Positions 52,098 to 61,505 are shown, counted from the stretch's first letter. The stretch is DNA of 64,000 nucleotides from Microcoleus vaginatus_C (GCA_040004035.1 JAMPLN010000005.1); one strand, 5' to 3'. Notes: a model not told the origin generated them from the sequence alone. Translations and numbers: made by a program.

Positions 52098-52298
52098 ATG
52101 TTTGGCGTGACGCGAGAAACAAAAAATTTAGGGCGGGTTGAAACGGGAAATTCCCAACGGCGAGGATCTTTCACCTCTGCATCTAAAAGTACCCGTATTC
52201 TCCGATCGCGAGTTTACAAAGATGAGGCTCTGGTGTCGGCTGCGCTAGCGGGACTGCCAGCTCTTTTGGCATCCCTCGAAAGCTTTCGCGACGAGTAG
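52098..52298 (+). CDS. Uncharacterised 66-aa basic protein
   Basis: AGAGGA stands seven bases before the ATG. The protein is basic, serine- and arginine-rich in the first half (RRGSFTSASKSTRILRSRVYKDE), then VSAALAGLPALLASLESF. No family is recognised. It may be a small stress or regulatory protein; the support is mainly the ribosome site and codon composition. Confidence 0.5.
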   Translation: MFGVTRETKNLGRVETGNSQRRGSFTSASKSTRILRSRVYKDEALVSAALAGLPALLASLESFRDE

Positions 52299-52552
52299 AA
52301 CCTGGCATTTTCTCTTGCTATATGTGGCGGTTGGATGTTGGTGATAGCGGCTGTCAACCAAGCAGGGGCTGTTTTGATTGCACCTAAAATTCTCCTCGAT
52401 TTGAGTATAGTTTGGCTGTACTGAAGTATTCCGGGATGCAGAAACCTGGTTGTTTATACAAAAACATTTTTACAGCCATTTGTTATGGTAGGAAAAATGG
52501 TATAAAAACCAGGCTTCTTGGTTTTTGTCCGTAAGTTTTGTGTTAACAAAAT

Positions 52553-52801
52553 TTATTTTTCAGTATCATCGGGTGCGATCGATGCCTCTACCTCTTGGGA
52601 GGAACGGCTTAACATAGAGTCGTGCAGGTGTTCGTTGTGCTGCCTTTCTTGAGCCATTAATTCTCTGGCTTTTTCTTCAGCAATTCCCTCGCCATGTGTT
52701 TCTAGCTCGTGGGAGGAACGGTTGAGCATAGATTCGTGCAAGTGTTCGCTATGCTGCCTTTCTCGTGCAATTAGTTGTCTAGCTTTTTCTTCGGCGTTCA
52801 T
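52553..52801 (-). CDS. Small protein built from an internal duplication
   Basis: The 82-aa protein (start ATG 52801; GGAG nine bases upstream) consists of two copies of EEKARxLxAxERQHxEHLHxSMLxRSSxE, about 32 residues each, with a short acidic end. Charged, helical and rich in Glu, Arg and His. No known family. The two copies also resemble each other at DNA level (TCGTG...GTTCG, CTGCCTTTCT), indicating a recent duplication. Confidence 0.75.
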   Translation of the reverse strand: MNAEEKARQLIARERQHSEHLHESMLNRSSHELETHGEGIAEEKARELMAQERQHNEHLHDSMLSRSSQEVEASIAPDDTEK

Positions 52802-52978
52802 GAGGAGTTTCTCCAATTGCTTGTTAGAATCGATTCTTACTTATATTAAGATGCCACAATTTGAGGGTAAATGTAGCAAGATTAACATAAAATTTTACAA
52901 ATAATTGTAGAAAAAAAATGGAGAAAAAAATTTTAGTTTGCTGGCGGTGGGTATCGGGATCGCTGGTTGCCGAGCTAA

Positions 52979-53323
52979 TTATTGCCAGACGCCGGAAAAG
53001 ATATTCTTGACTGCGATCGCAATTCGATTTAAGTCTTCCTTCAGCAGCGGTGGCCAAGAAACTCCTCTGCGGAGTCCAGCTTCAAATTGCTGCAAACCTT
53101 CTACTGACAGTAAATGTAGTGCCGAGATTAATTGTCGATCGAGCATTGGAGATTCTTGCAGACTCTCAAACAATATTTTTAAAGCTAATAAAATCGATGT
53201 CACCTGTCCGGGTACGGGCGGTTGACCTTGTTTGAGACGCATCAGGAAGGCGTCGGGATTTTTCTTGGTTTCCAGGGCGGTTCCTTGGTCGATCAGAAAA
53301 CTGCGGGCTGTTTTGTAATCCAT
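52979..53323 (-). CDS. Conserved cyanobacterial protein, sometimes labelled dethiobiotin synthetase
   Basis: The 114-aa protein (MDYKTARSFLIDQGTALETKKNPDAFLMRLKQGQPPVPGQVTSILLALK...) is a cyanobacterial conserved protein that I have seen labelled as dethiobiotin synthetase. It has no P-loop and is half the size of BioD, so this label is doubtful. Mostly helical. The function is unknown. Confidence 0.8.
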   Translation of the reverse strand: MDYKTARSFLIDQGTALETKKNPDAFLMRLKQGQPPVPGQVTSILLALKILFESLQESPMLDRQLISALHLLSVEGLQQFEAGLRRGVSWPPLLKEDLNRIAIAVKNIFSGVWQ

Positions 53324-53530
53324 TTGACTTGCGATCGATCTCCTGCAATTAATTAGCTGGCATTATATCACTTTTTGTCTCGCTCAATTTGGTACTATAT
53401 TTCCATACAGCCTACACTACAGCTACTGGTGAGGTGCGCCCACAAGCACGCTACAGCTACTGATTAGAGGCGTAGCATTCATCCCACAGTCGCCTTGAGC
53501 GAAGTGCAACGGACAGGGAAAAAAAAAACA

Positions 53531-55054
53531 ATGGCAAAACACCAAGGAAATAGCAGAAAATCCAAGATTTATCGCTACTTGTGGCTGCTTTTTTTGTGTC
53601 TGAGCTTTCTGTTAGTTCCGCTCATCAAAAAAATAGCGGCCGATACGCCATTCCCCCCACCCGCTCCTATGGAAAATAGTGCTACTTTTGGAGCGAGGAT
53701 TCAAAGGACGATGGGGTTACTTGCGGCTAGCACTCCAACAGACCGCCGCCAAGTGCGTATCCTATTCTACGGTCAATCCATCACAGAACAAGATTGGTGG
53801 AAAGATGTAGTGAAGGATTTGAGACAGCGATTTCCCAATGCAGATTTAATTGTGGAAAATCGGGCAATCCCTGGATTTTCCGCCCCGGTTTTAATCCGGC
53901 CCAGCGAACACGATTTGTATCCTTTTTATCCAGACTTGCTCATTTTTCACGTCTACGGAGGCGGTGAAGATTACGAAGCCATAATTGCCAATGTCCGCCG
54001 CCGCACTGCTAGCGAAATACTCTTGCATTCAGACCATCTTGACTGGATGCCGACAGGCAACAGCGACGATCCAAATTCAGTCAAAAGATACGAATGGCAC
54101 AACACTCATTCTACTAAATTGCTGCCAGAGTTGGCCGATAAGTACGGCTGCGAAATCGCGGAAATTCGCGAACCTTGGCGCCAGTATTTGAAAGACAATC
54201 GCTTGCAGCCACAACAGCTATTGAGCGACAGCATTCACCTCAACGATTGGGGAAATTTTCTCCTAGCTGCTCTCATAAAACAGCACCTGCGATACAAGCC
54301 AAATTCTTCTCAACAGCCGCAGGATTTAGTGAAAACCTATACAGTTGGCAGGGATGTTAAGTGGCAAGATGGCAAGTTAATTTTAGAATTTGAAGGAAAT
54401 AGAATAGATGCGATCGCCGATAAAACCTTCAACGGCAAGGCAATTTCTGCTAAAATTGCGATCGACGGCAAAAAACCCTCAGAATTTCCTGAACTTTACA
54501 GCATCACCAGGCCTAGCGTTACTCTTGGCGTCGGTTGGCCGGCAATCATCCAAGTATCCAGCCAACAACCGCTAATCGTCGAAGATTGGAAAGCCGTAAT
54601 TACTGAGATTAACAGCGACGCCAGCAAGTTTAAATTTGACGTTGTAGGTTCTAAAACAGGTTACGACGGCAGCGGTACAAACGACGAAATGTTTGTCTCC
54701 AACTCCGGCCGCGTCGTGATTGAACCGAGAAACTGGTGGCTAAAAAATTCTTATGAAGACTCTAAAAAACCGACGCCTAAAGGCTTTGAAATTTCCTGGC
54801 AGGTGCGACCAATGTTTGTTGATTCATACGTTCCTCCACAAATTACAGATTCAAGCCGCGAGTATTCTACAACATTGGCTCAGAATTTGAGCAACTCCAA
54901 ACACACCCTTGAAATCGTCCCCGAAACAGATGGGAAAGTGCCTATTCAGGCAATTCGAGTGTATCGCCCTCCTTTCTCCAATCTACCATCTCAAGTTGAG
55001 AGTTTTAAACCGCAGATATCAAATGTCGATCGCACTTTTCTTGGTATTTCTTAA
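53531..55054 (+). CDS. SGNH/GDSL-family hydrolase, membrane-anchored
   Basis: The protein (507 aa from ATG 53531) has an N-terminal signal-anchor (about 17-35), then an SGNH hydrolase domain: ILFYGQSITEQDWW (nucleophile serine in GQSIT), HVYGGGEDYE (Gly block) and DSIHLNDWG (Asp and His). A second, beta-rich part (about 270-505) follows. The enzyme may be a lipase, esterase or carbohydrate O-acetylesterase outside the cell. A TTG at 53495 gives a longer frame but no ribosome site. Confidence 0.85.
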   Translation: MAKHQGNSRKSKIYRYLWLLFLCLSFLLVPLIKKIAADTPFPPPAPMENSATFGARIQRTMGLLAASTPTDRRQVRILFYGQSITEQDWWKDVVKDLRQRFPNADLIVENRAIPGFSAPVLIRPSEHDLYPFYPDLLIFHVYGGGEDYEAIIANVRRRTASEILLHSDHLDWMPTGNSDDPNSVKRYEWHNTHSTKLLPELADKYGCEIAEIREPWRQYLKDNRLQPQQLLSDSIHLNDWGNFLLAALIKQHLRYKPNSSQQPQDLVKTYTVGRDVKWQDGKLILEFEGNRIDAIADKTFNGKAISAKIAIDGKKPSEFPELYSITRPSVTLGVGWPAIIQVSSQQPLIVEDWKAVITEINSDASKFKFDVVGSKTGYDGSGTNDEMFVSNSGRVVIEPRNWWLKNSYEDSKKPTPKGFEISWQVRPMFVDSYVPPQITDSSREYSTTLAQNLSNSKHTLEIVPETDGKVPIQAIRVYRPPFSNLPSQVESFKPQISNVDRTFLGIS

Positions 55055-55075
55055 CCACTGACTAAAACTCTAGGA

Positions 55076-56110
55076 CTACTCAGCAAGTAATAAATCGATA
55101 AACTTATCCAACTCTTCATTATTCTTTTCGGCTTGATCCTTGCCAATTCTCAGCAGGTCTGATATTTTCTCTTCCGAGGCATCATCAATGGGCAGCGGTT
55201 GTTCGTGGCTCAAATCGGGAGTAATTCTCAAATATTGATTCGGTCTTTCAACCGCATCATAAATTTGAATTAGTTGATAATTTACAGTTTCAGCAACTCC
55301 CGTCATCATGATATTAATCAAAGGCTCTACCCACTCAATTTGACCCCAATTTTTTACTTTTTCGTAGGGGTATTTTTTCTGAGCTTCTCCGGTTCCCAAG
55401 GATAGAATTACCATATCTTTTGCTGTCGGGCCTCGGTCCGGGCCATTGTCAGGAATTCTGAAGTTATTTCTAACTTCTGCATAGGCACAAAGTGCGGGAT
55501 TGTTTGCGAATACTCCCCCGTCAATTAAAGCGTAGGATTCATTGCTAAAAGAGTAGATTTTAGAAACCTCAAAATAAGAGGGAGCTGCCGATGTTGCTCT
55601 GGCGATATCTCTAATAAAGTAGTCTTTTGCTGGATATTGTTGAGCATCTATTTGATCGAAAAAGTGAGCTTTTCTCCTTTCGATGTCGTAACTGGAAATT
55701 AAACAAGGTTTTAGCAGTTCGCTGAGTTTGCAATCTCTAAAATTTTCCCAAAATAATTTTTCTAAGGGCTCGCTGGGATATTTCTCATCTCTCACACCAT
55801 TTAGAGATCTGACTTTTTGCCACAATGAAGTCTGAAAAACGTCGCGGCCACTCTTAATCGAAAAATTAACAGCGTCTTGGGCCGCCCACCGAGGCCTGCT
55901 GGGATTTTCGGCATCGGGACACAAATAGATGCAAGTTAAAATTCCTCCCGCACTCGTGCCCGCGATTAAATCAAAATAGTCAGCTATTCTCGCCTCTGGG
56001 TTGCCACTTTTTTGTTGCAGCTTTGACTCAACGCTAACTAAAACTTGCGCGGGAATAATTCCTCTAATTCCGCCTCCATCTATCGATAAAATCCTGGTAT
56101 ATTTAGCCAT
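55076..56110 (-). CDS. Patatin-like phospholipase
   Basis: The 344-aa protein has the three patatin motifs: RILSIDGGGIRGIIPAQVL (oxyanion hole), GTSAGGILTCIY (nucleophile serine GxSxG) and DGGVFANNPALCA (catalytic Asp). It hydrolyses membrane lipids. Its type is similar to stand-alone bacterial patatins such as CapV, but no cyclic-nucleotide synthase or other CBASS gene lies near, so immunity is not indicated. Confidence 0.93.
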   Translation of the reverse strand: MAKYTRILSIDGGGIRGIIPAQVLVSVESKLQQKSGNPEARIADYFDLIAGTSAGGILTCIYLCPDAENPSRPRWAAQDAVNFSIKSGRDVFQTSLWQKVRSLNGVRDEKYPSEPLEKLFWENFRDCKLSELLKPCLISSYDIERRKAHFFDQIDAQQYPAKDYFIRDIARATSAAPSYFEVSKIYSFSNESYALIDGGVFANNPALCAYAEVRNNFRIPDNGPDRGPTAKDMVILSLGTGEAQKKYPYEKVKNWGQIEWVEPLINIMMTGVAETVNYQLIQIYDAVERPNQYLRITPDLSHEQPLPIDDASEEKISDLLRIGKDQAEKNNEELDKFIDLLLAE

Positions 56111-56266
56111 AACCGTTGCCTCTTCTGAATGTTTGCTCGTTTCCTACAGCGCGAGATACAAAAATTGGTTTGAGAGGCTAATCATAGCGGTAATAGCCGT
56201 AAGCTGCTTAGGGCGCACCTACATAATTCCGAATTCATGCACTGATAAATCTCAAATTCCAAATCT

Positions 56267-56887
56267 TCAATCTAAATTTAATTGGCGGGCTGCGATCGTA
56301 TAGCGAAAAATGTATTCTACAATTTCTACGTAATTGTAGGCGGCGGCTGGCGAGTCTGCCCAGACTGTAATGCCGTGATCGCGAATTAACAAAGCGGGTA
56401 CAGAGGGCGCACAAATCGCAAAGAATTCGCAAATTTCCTTGGCTATCTTAGGGACTTCCAAATAATTTGTAAAGAGGGGTATCGACACTTGCGGGTTTTC
56501 CTCCCAGACCCCCAAACCTTTCAGAATTTCGATCGCAGGTAAAGGCACTGCATCTCCTGCTGTTAGCCGAGAAACTAAATTTGCCTCGATGGAGTGGACG
56601 TGATAGCAAGCTTTAGCGTTTGGAAAACAATTGTAAATGGCTAAATGAATGCTGGTTTCAGCCGAAGGGCGGCTGTCGGCAACAGGTTGCTCGACAATTG
56701 CGCCGTCTGAGTTCATTCTGATAAAATCTTGTTCAGTTAACTGCCCTTTCGCGCGGCCGCTAGCAGTAATCCAAAAACTGCCATCTGGTAAGCGGGCTGA
56801 AAGATTGCCAGCAGTCCCAACCATCCAACCACGATCGTAAAAATGTTTGGCTGCTGCAATTAAATCCGATCTCAAATCGCCACTCAT
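56267..56887 (-). CDS. mtnB: Methylthioribulose-1-phosphate dehydratase
   Basis: The 206-aa aldolase-II type protein has MVGTAGNLSARLPDGSFWITASGRAKGQL, the zinc ligands in CYHVHSIEAN and the third histidine in RDHGITVW. Together with MtnX (57136-57804) it belongs to the methionine salvage pathway. Start ATG at 56887; no upstream alternatives are convincing. Confidence 0.92.
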   Translation of the reverse strand: MSGDLRSDLIAAAKHFYDRGWMVGTAGNLSARLPDGSFWITASGRAKGQLTEQDFIRMNSDGAIVEQPVADSRPSAETSIHLAIYNCFPNAKACYHVHSIEANLVSRLTAGDAVPLPAIEILKGLGVWEENPQVSIPLFTNYLEVPKIAKEICEFFAICAPSVPALLIRDHGITVWADSPAAAYNYVEIVEYIFRYTIAARQLNLD

Positions 56888-57135
56888 TATTTATAAATCC
56901 TCAGTTTTTAATCTACTTTTTACTTTAATAGGAATTGCGCTGCCCTATCTAAACGTAGGGTAATCCGTGCAAAGCTTATATCAAATTCGGTCGCATCGGA
57001 CTTATCTGCACGGGGGCGGGTTTATTATATTATTTATTATGGGCAATTATTGTTGGTGAACCCGCCCCTACAAAATTTAACATCATACAATACCGATGCA
57101 AACGGAATTTATATTACCTGAGAAAGGCGATAGTT

Positions 57136-57804
57136 TCAATTCCATTTTTGGGACAAATTTTCCAACACATCAAAAAAATTATCCCATTTAGTATAAGGCT
57201 TTTGTTGTTCGTCTAGATACTCGGCAAGCCGATCGCGCGCAAACACGGACGAAGCCTGCAAAGCCATATTAAAATCCGTCAGCGAATCTCCGATTGCCAC
57301 CTGTTCCTCGGCCGGGTGCTGGCCCATTACCCGCACCTTAGACACCAATTCCTCATCTCCTTCAAACTCAGAATTGACTTGCAAGCGAGGGCCACTAGCG
57401 TCCACATCCACAGCGTAAATAACCCTCGCCCGGTGTACCAAATCGCCCATTACCGTCTCTACCATGACCCGAAGACCGCCGGAAACGATCGCAAAATCTA
57501 CCTTTTTCTCGTCCAAAAAATCCAGCAATTCCAACAATCCCGGCCGCATCAGCCTTCCCCTAGAAAATTCCACAATTTCCCCGTAACATTCAGAGGGAAT
57601 AGACTCTAGTAACTGCCGCACTCCCGATCGCAAACTCAGCCTTCTAGCGTATATTTCAGGCATTAGTTGAGACGACAATTCCGGTGCGAAATGCTTGAGC
57701 ATTGCCACAAAAGTTTCTTCAACAGTTATCGTGCCGTCAAAGTCGCAGAATACCACCCGTTGCTGATTGTTCGGGATTGAAGATTTTTGCTTGTCATCGG
57801 TCAT
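57136..57804 (-). CDS. mtnX: MtnX-like HAD phosphatase of methionine salvage
   Basis: The protein (222 aa from ATG 57804) has FCDFDGTITVEETF (HAD nucleophile DFDGT), IVSGGLRVMVET and AIGDSLTDFNMALQAS. The family dephosphorylates the 2-hydroxy-3-keto-5-methylthiopentenyl intermediate. AAAGGTG nine bases upstream supports this start; the longer frame from 57975 would overlap the Crp-family gene. mtnB follows 249 bp downstream on the same strand. Confidence 0.9.
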   Translation of the reverse strand: MTDDKQKSSIPNNQQRVVFCDFDGTITVEETFVAMLKHFAPELSSQLMPEIYARRLSLRSGVRQLLESIPSECYGEIVEFSRGRLMRPGLLELLDFLDEKKVDFAIVSGGLRVMVETVMGDLVHRARVIYAVDVDASGPRLQVNSEFEGDEELVSKVRVMGQHPAEEQVAIGDSLTDFNMALQASSVFARDRLAEYLDEQQKPYTKWDNFFDVLENLSQKWN

Positions 57805-57928
57805 TGTCAGTCGCACCTTTCGAGAACGGGAAAAATTTACACAATTCATCGTACACTGTCGAGCGATCGAGCGCGACGCCCCGAAACTAATAGTGACGCG
57901 CTGTTTGGTGGCAATTTCCCGCAGAATT

Positions 57929-58762
57929 TTATGCAGATTCTTCGAGAGAATCTTCATCTTCCAGGGAATCTTCATCTTCCAGGGAATCTTCCAGAGAATC
58001 TTCCAGAGAATCTTCCAGGGAATCTTCTAAGTCCTGCTGTTGGTTTTTTGTCTTTTGGGGGTTAGACTTAGCCGGCAAACAGATTAAATTATCATCCTCA
58101 GTATTAATCAAACCTTTCGATCGCAACTTACCCATCAGGCGCGTCACAGTCACCCGCGTTGAGCCAATTGCGCTGCCTATTTGAGCGTGAGTCAAGGCCC
58201 AAGGCAGCCGGTAGCCCCGAACCACATCCGGTTCGCCGTCACCTACGTAAGGTTCGCCGAACTCCTCGATCAACAAAGTGAGAAATCCCAACAGTCTGTC
58301 GATCGTCCGGCGCTGTCCCAAAGTGCTCAGCCAGAGAAGTTTCCGCTGGTGCTGGTAGCGAAACGCATCCAAAATTTCTCTACGAAAGTGAGGCCAATTA
58401 TCCAAGTCGTGCCAGTACATCCACACTACGTGAGTTTGATCGGCGTGGGCGTAAGCTTGGAGAGTAAACGGAGACTGAGCAACCAGTTCAAAGGGCTGAC
58501 CTGCGCCGACGAAGCCCAAAAAAGCTTCTTCTGTAGTTTTGTCAACGGATTTTGACTTCGCCGCCGCAGCGCTAACTTGAGCGCTACCTACGAGCCGCAC
58601 AGAACCTTTCTGGACTAAATAGAGCAGTCCGGGCCTTGCGGGAATCCGCTCGTCTTTGCTAAAAGTCCGGCAGCGGTAGTGTTCCTGGGCCCAGTCGATA
58701 ATTCGCTGCCAGGTGATAAAAGGTCGATCGATAGTCTCTAGAGGTGTGGAAGTTGATTGCAT
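57929..58762 (-). CDS. Crp/Fnr-family regulator with acidic repeat tail
   Basis: The 277-aa protein has a cNMP-binding-like beta-roll (about 10-120) and a Crp-type helix-turn-helix (about 195-220: LTHAQIGSAIGSTRVTVTRLMGKLRSKGLI). It resembles cyanobacterial NtcA/Crp-type regulators but is not NtcA itself (conserved NtcA residues not all seen). After residue 240 follows a run of SLED/EDE units (about 34 residues) encoded by a repeat of 12 bp (57934-58033). This tail has no known counterpart in the family. Confidence 0.88.
   Translation of the reverse strand: MQSTSTPLETIDRPFITWQRIIDWAQEHYRCRTFSKDERIPARPGLLYLVQKGSVRLVGSAQVSAAAAKSKSVDKTTEEAFLGFVGAGQPFELVAQSPFTLQAYAHADQTHVVWMYWHDLDNWPHFRREILDAFRYQHQRKLLWLSTLGQRRTIDRLLGFLTLLIEEFGEPYVGDGEPDVVRGYRLPWALTHAQIGSAIGSTRVTVTRLMGKLRSKGLINTEDDNLICLPAKSNPQKTKNQQQDLEDSLEDSLEDSLEDSLEDEDSLEDEDSLEESA
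57934..58033. repeat. 12-bp tandem repeat encoding the Crp-family tail
   Basis: The unit CTTCCAGGGAAT (and AGAGAAT variants, with CTTCAT interruptions) repeats about eight times in frame and encodes Ser-Leu-Glu-Asp. Confidence 0.9.
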
Positions 58763-59117
58763 AAGTGAGGCTCTGGGATATATTTAATAGTGAGAAAAAC
58801 AGCTTCTGCCAGCAGTGCGATACAAAGTGAGACAACCAACCCCCGATCGAGCTTGCACGCTTCTTAACTATGCTGACTTTTCTGTGTTTTACCGAAAAAT
58901 TTAATGTAGCAAAAAATACATCAAAATGGTATAGTTCAGCAAAAAATTTGTCGTAAATTATTGTATAGTTAGCCCCAAAATCGCTAGAAAGCCTATTAAT
59001 TCGATGTAGCCCCGTCCGGGGGAGCCGATCGACTATCTCTGACATCAGCAGTTTAACGTACAACAACAGTGCAAGTGGTAACAGTCGATCGTCGCTGTTA
59101 CCGTAGGATCAGCCGAT
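58763..59117. other. 355-bp divergent spacer
   Basis: Between the Crp-family gene and the DALR gene, AT-rich, with no gene. GTA-N8-TAC at 58906-58919 looks like an NtcA-type half pair, but no -10 element has the right spacing on either strand. Confidence 0.5.
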
Positions 59118-59969
59118 ATGGATACAGCAAATATCTCGCAGTGCCCGGAAGTTACAGTGAAGTGTTTCTTGCTTTCAAGGTTCCAAAGCGCGATCGGCCA
59201 GCAGGGGACACTAGGGGAAATTCCGTTAAATCGAAGTAAAGATACCGCGCGGGTGCTGTACGTGTCTGCGATCGCCCTGAAATTGGCTAAAACTTGGCAG
59301 CAGACACCGCAGACAATCGCGGCCGAGTTGGCCGAAACACTCGAACCACTGTGCTACCCAGATTTCGCCGTTAAAGTAGCGCCGGCGGGAATTATTGAGT
59401 TGGAGTTGACGGATGCAGGTTTAGCCGTCTGGTTGCAGCGTTTAGCTCAAACGAACCTGCCACTTCCAGAATCTCGAATATTATCTCCTGTTGTGTCAGC
59501 CGATCGACTGTTTCCCATTCAGTACAGCCACGCGCGCTGCTGTTCCCTGCTGCGAATGGCCCACCGCGATCGGATAATTGCGATCGCCCAGCCCGATGTC
59601 GCTACAGCGCCGGAAATTTGGTCGCTGGCGAGTCCAAATCCTATCCCTTGGATTGACGAGGGCGATCGACTGCGGTTAGTGCATCCAGCAGAACGCAGTT
59701 TAATATCGCAACTGTTAACAGTGCTAGACAATTTATATCCTACTTTTGAGGTAAAGAACCGCGAAAAACCTGTCAATTATTTCAAATTAGCCAATAGTTT
59801 GAGCCAAGCATTTCAGATTTTTTACAGCCAGTGCCGAATTTGGGGAGAAGTTAAAATAGAACAGCCAAAACTCGCCCAAGCTCGATTAGGTTTAATATTA
59901 GCAACTCAATCTTTGCTGCGATTTATCCTAGAAAATTTGTTTAACGCTATTGCTCCTTTAGAACTTTAA
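59118..59969 (+). CDS. Stand-alone DALR anticodon-binding domain protein
   Basis: The 283-aa protein resembles the C-terminal half of arginyl-tRNA synthetase: helical, with YSHARCCSLLRMAHRD (the QYAHARxxSL-type phrase of ArgS) near residues 135-150 and the LxxFYxxCRI-type end near 245-255. The N-terminal 100 residues may replace the usual catalytic domain, which is absent, so it cannot aminoacylate. Orphan DALR proteins are known in cyanobacteria; role unknown. Confidence 0.83.
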   Translation: MDTANISQCPEVTVKCFLLSRFQSAIGQQGTLGEIPLNRSKDTARVLYVSAIALKLAKTWQQTPQTIAAELAETLEPLCYPDFAVKVAPAGIIELELTDAGLAVWLQRLAQTNLPLPESRILSPVVSADRLFPIQYSHARCCSLLRMAHRDRIIAIAQPDVATAPEIWSLASPNPIPWIDEGDRLRLVHPAERSLISQLLTVLDNLYPTFEVKNREKPVNYFKLANSLSQAFQIFYSQCRIWGEVKIEQPKLAQARLGLILATQSLLRFILENLFNAIAPLEL

Positions 59970-60076
59970 ATTAGTCACTATAAAAAAGTAATAACGAACA
60001 TAAAATAAAGTATTTTACTGTATTTTGGCGCTGGTTTCGGACAAGTTTAATTTTTGAAATCGTAGTGATAAACGAG

Positions 60077-60325
60077 TTATTTTTGCCAGCTTAAATGAAT
60101 TTCCAACAAATCGCGAGAACCCGTTACTCTTAGACAGAGAAATAGCACCAGCGTGATGCAGTTGAAAACAGTGTGAATTTTCCGCCAGCGGTGCGATCGA
60201 GCCTGATAAATTTCCGCTGCAATTGCCCACGAAAAAGCCATCAAAAGCGTCCGATCGATGTTGTAATAAAAATCCGCAACCAGCGATTTATCATCCCTGC
60301 AAAAAATCCCGTCTTGAAATCCCAA
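60077..60325 (-). pseudogene. C-terminal fragment of a DUF4079-like membrane protein
   Basis: The 82 codons include YYNIDRTLLMAFSWAIAAEIYQ and RKIHTVFNCITLVLFLCLRVTGSRDLLEI, which looks like the last two helices of DUF4079 proteins. The N-terminal helices of the family are missing, and the frame starts at no clear ribosome site. It may be a remnant. A truncated functional protein is possible but less likely. Confidence 0.6.
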
Positions 60326-60344
60326 GATAATGCCAGCATCTAGT

Positions 60345-61505
60345 TTAAGGCTTTGCAGGCGAGATTTGCTTTTTTCTAGTTTTTGCGATCGGCAGCGTTA
60401 CTGTAAATGTACTGCCGACGCCTTCTTCACTGATCAAAGTAATTTCGCCACCGTGCAAGTCCACGCATTTTTTAACAATGCTCAGCCCCAGTCCAGTACC
60501 GGGAATTCTACCGACATTTTTAGCCCGGTAAAATGAATCAAACAACCGTTCTTGGTCGGCGACAGGTATGCCAATTCCTGCATCCTGTATCGAAAAAATA
60601 GCCTCATTTTCCGTAAGTTTTAATTCAAAAATTACTTCGGTATTTGGGGGAGAATACTTAATAGCATTGGACAGCAAATTACCCAGAATTCGCCGGAGCA
60701 AGCTTACCTCCAAACACGCCATAGCGGATTGATAGGGATTGACAAAAATCAGCGTTACCCGATCATTTTCAGGTTTCAAATTCAGGCTGCTCTGAAATTC
60801 CCCTACCAACTCATTACACAACTTTGCTACGTCTATCGGTAGCAAGGAAAAACCTGTTTTTCCAGACTCAACACGCCCCAGCAGCAGAACATCATCTAAT
60901 AACAAATCTATACCTTTGGCGGCTGCTTGAGTTTTGTCGAGAAGTTCTTGTGTTTTCTCCTCTGTTAATGTCAACTTGTACTTGCTAAGAAGTTGTGTAG
61001 TGCCGATGATGAAATTTAAAGGATTGCGAACGTCGTGGGCAATCATGTACAGCAGAGATGTTTTCATCTCGTTGAGTTCTTGGGCTGTTTGCAGAGTGCG
61101 ATCGAGTTGGTCGTGAGACAATTTGAGAGTTAAAGACAACTGGCGCGATCGCAGCAAAATCTCCACCCGCGCTTGCAATTCTATCTTCTCGATCGGAGCG
61201 ATAATCAAATCGTCAATACTTTGCCAAATAAATTGCGTTGCCATCCCTACATCCGAGCGGGATGTAATCAAAAGAAAAGGCAAGCATACCGGGTGTTCTG
61301 CCTCTTTTTGGGCTGCCACCCATTGCCAGTGGCGTTTCAGGGCAAGAGCGTCAATTATCCCCAGATCAAAAGATTGATTAAATGGTAAAAACTCCTCACT
61401 ATTTTCTGTTGAGTTTGGCAGCAATACCTCATAGTAAACAGCTAGCCATTCTAATAGCAGGCGGCGATTTTCTTTCTGTTCGACAAGCAATAAAATTTGA
61501 CTCAC
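60345..61505 (-). CDS. Histidine kinase with N-terminal receiver-like domain
   Basis: The 386-aa protein starts with a receiver-like domain (about 3-122; Asp in DLGIIDALA), a coiled linker, a HisKA domain with the phospho-histidine in AHDVRNPLNFIIG, and an HATPase (NLLSNAIKYSPPN, DAGIGIP, GTGLGLSIVK). Its start overlaps the regulator gene's stop by 4 bp (ATGA), so the two are one unit. Located next to a KaiC-like ATPase. Confidence 0.92.
   Translation of the reverse strand: MSQILLLVEQKENRRLLLEWLAVYYEVLLPNSTENSEEFLPFNQSFDLGIIDALALKRHWQWVAAQKEAEHPVCLPFLLITSRSDVGMATQFIWQSIDDLIIAPIEKIELQARVEILLRSRQLSLTLKLSHDQLDRTLQTAQELNEMKTSLLYMIAHDVRNPLNFIIGTTQLLSKYKLTLTEEKTQELLDKTQAAAKGIDLLLDDVLLLGRVESGKTGFSLLPIDVAKLCNELVGEFQSSLNLKPENDRVTLIFVNPYQSAMACLEVSLLRRILGNLLSNAIKYSPPNTEVIFELKLTENEAIFSIQDAGIGIPVADQERLFDSFYRAKNVGRIPGTGLGLSIVKKCVDLHGGEITLISEEGVGSTFTVTLPIAKTRKKQISPAKP

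Noticed and set aside
52824..53057. 77-codon minus-strand frame
   Set aside because: Overlaps the well-supported 114-aa gene in another frame and has no family features.
55076..56110. Patatin as part of a CBASS immune operon
   Set aside because: No cyclic-nucleotide synthase or accessory gene is adjacent; neighbours are an SGNH hydrolase and mtnB.
58906..58919. GTA-N8-TAC, an NtcA-type binding site
   Set aside because: No TAN3T -10 element is found 20-24 bases away on either strand, and such a short motif is frequent by chance.
58659..59066. 135-codon minus-strand frame upstream of the Crp-family gene
   Set aside because: It covers the AT-rich divergent promoter region and overlaps the Crp-family start; the translation has no domain.
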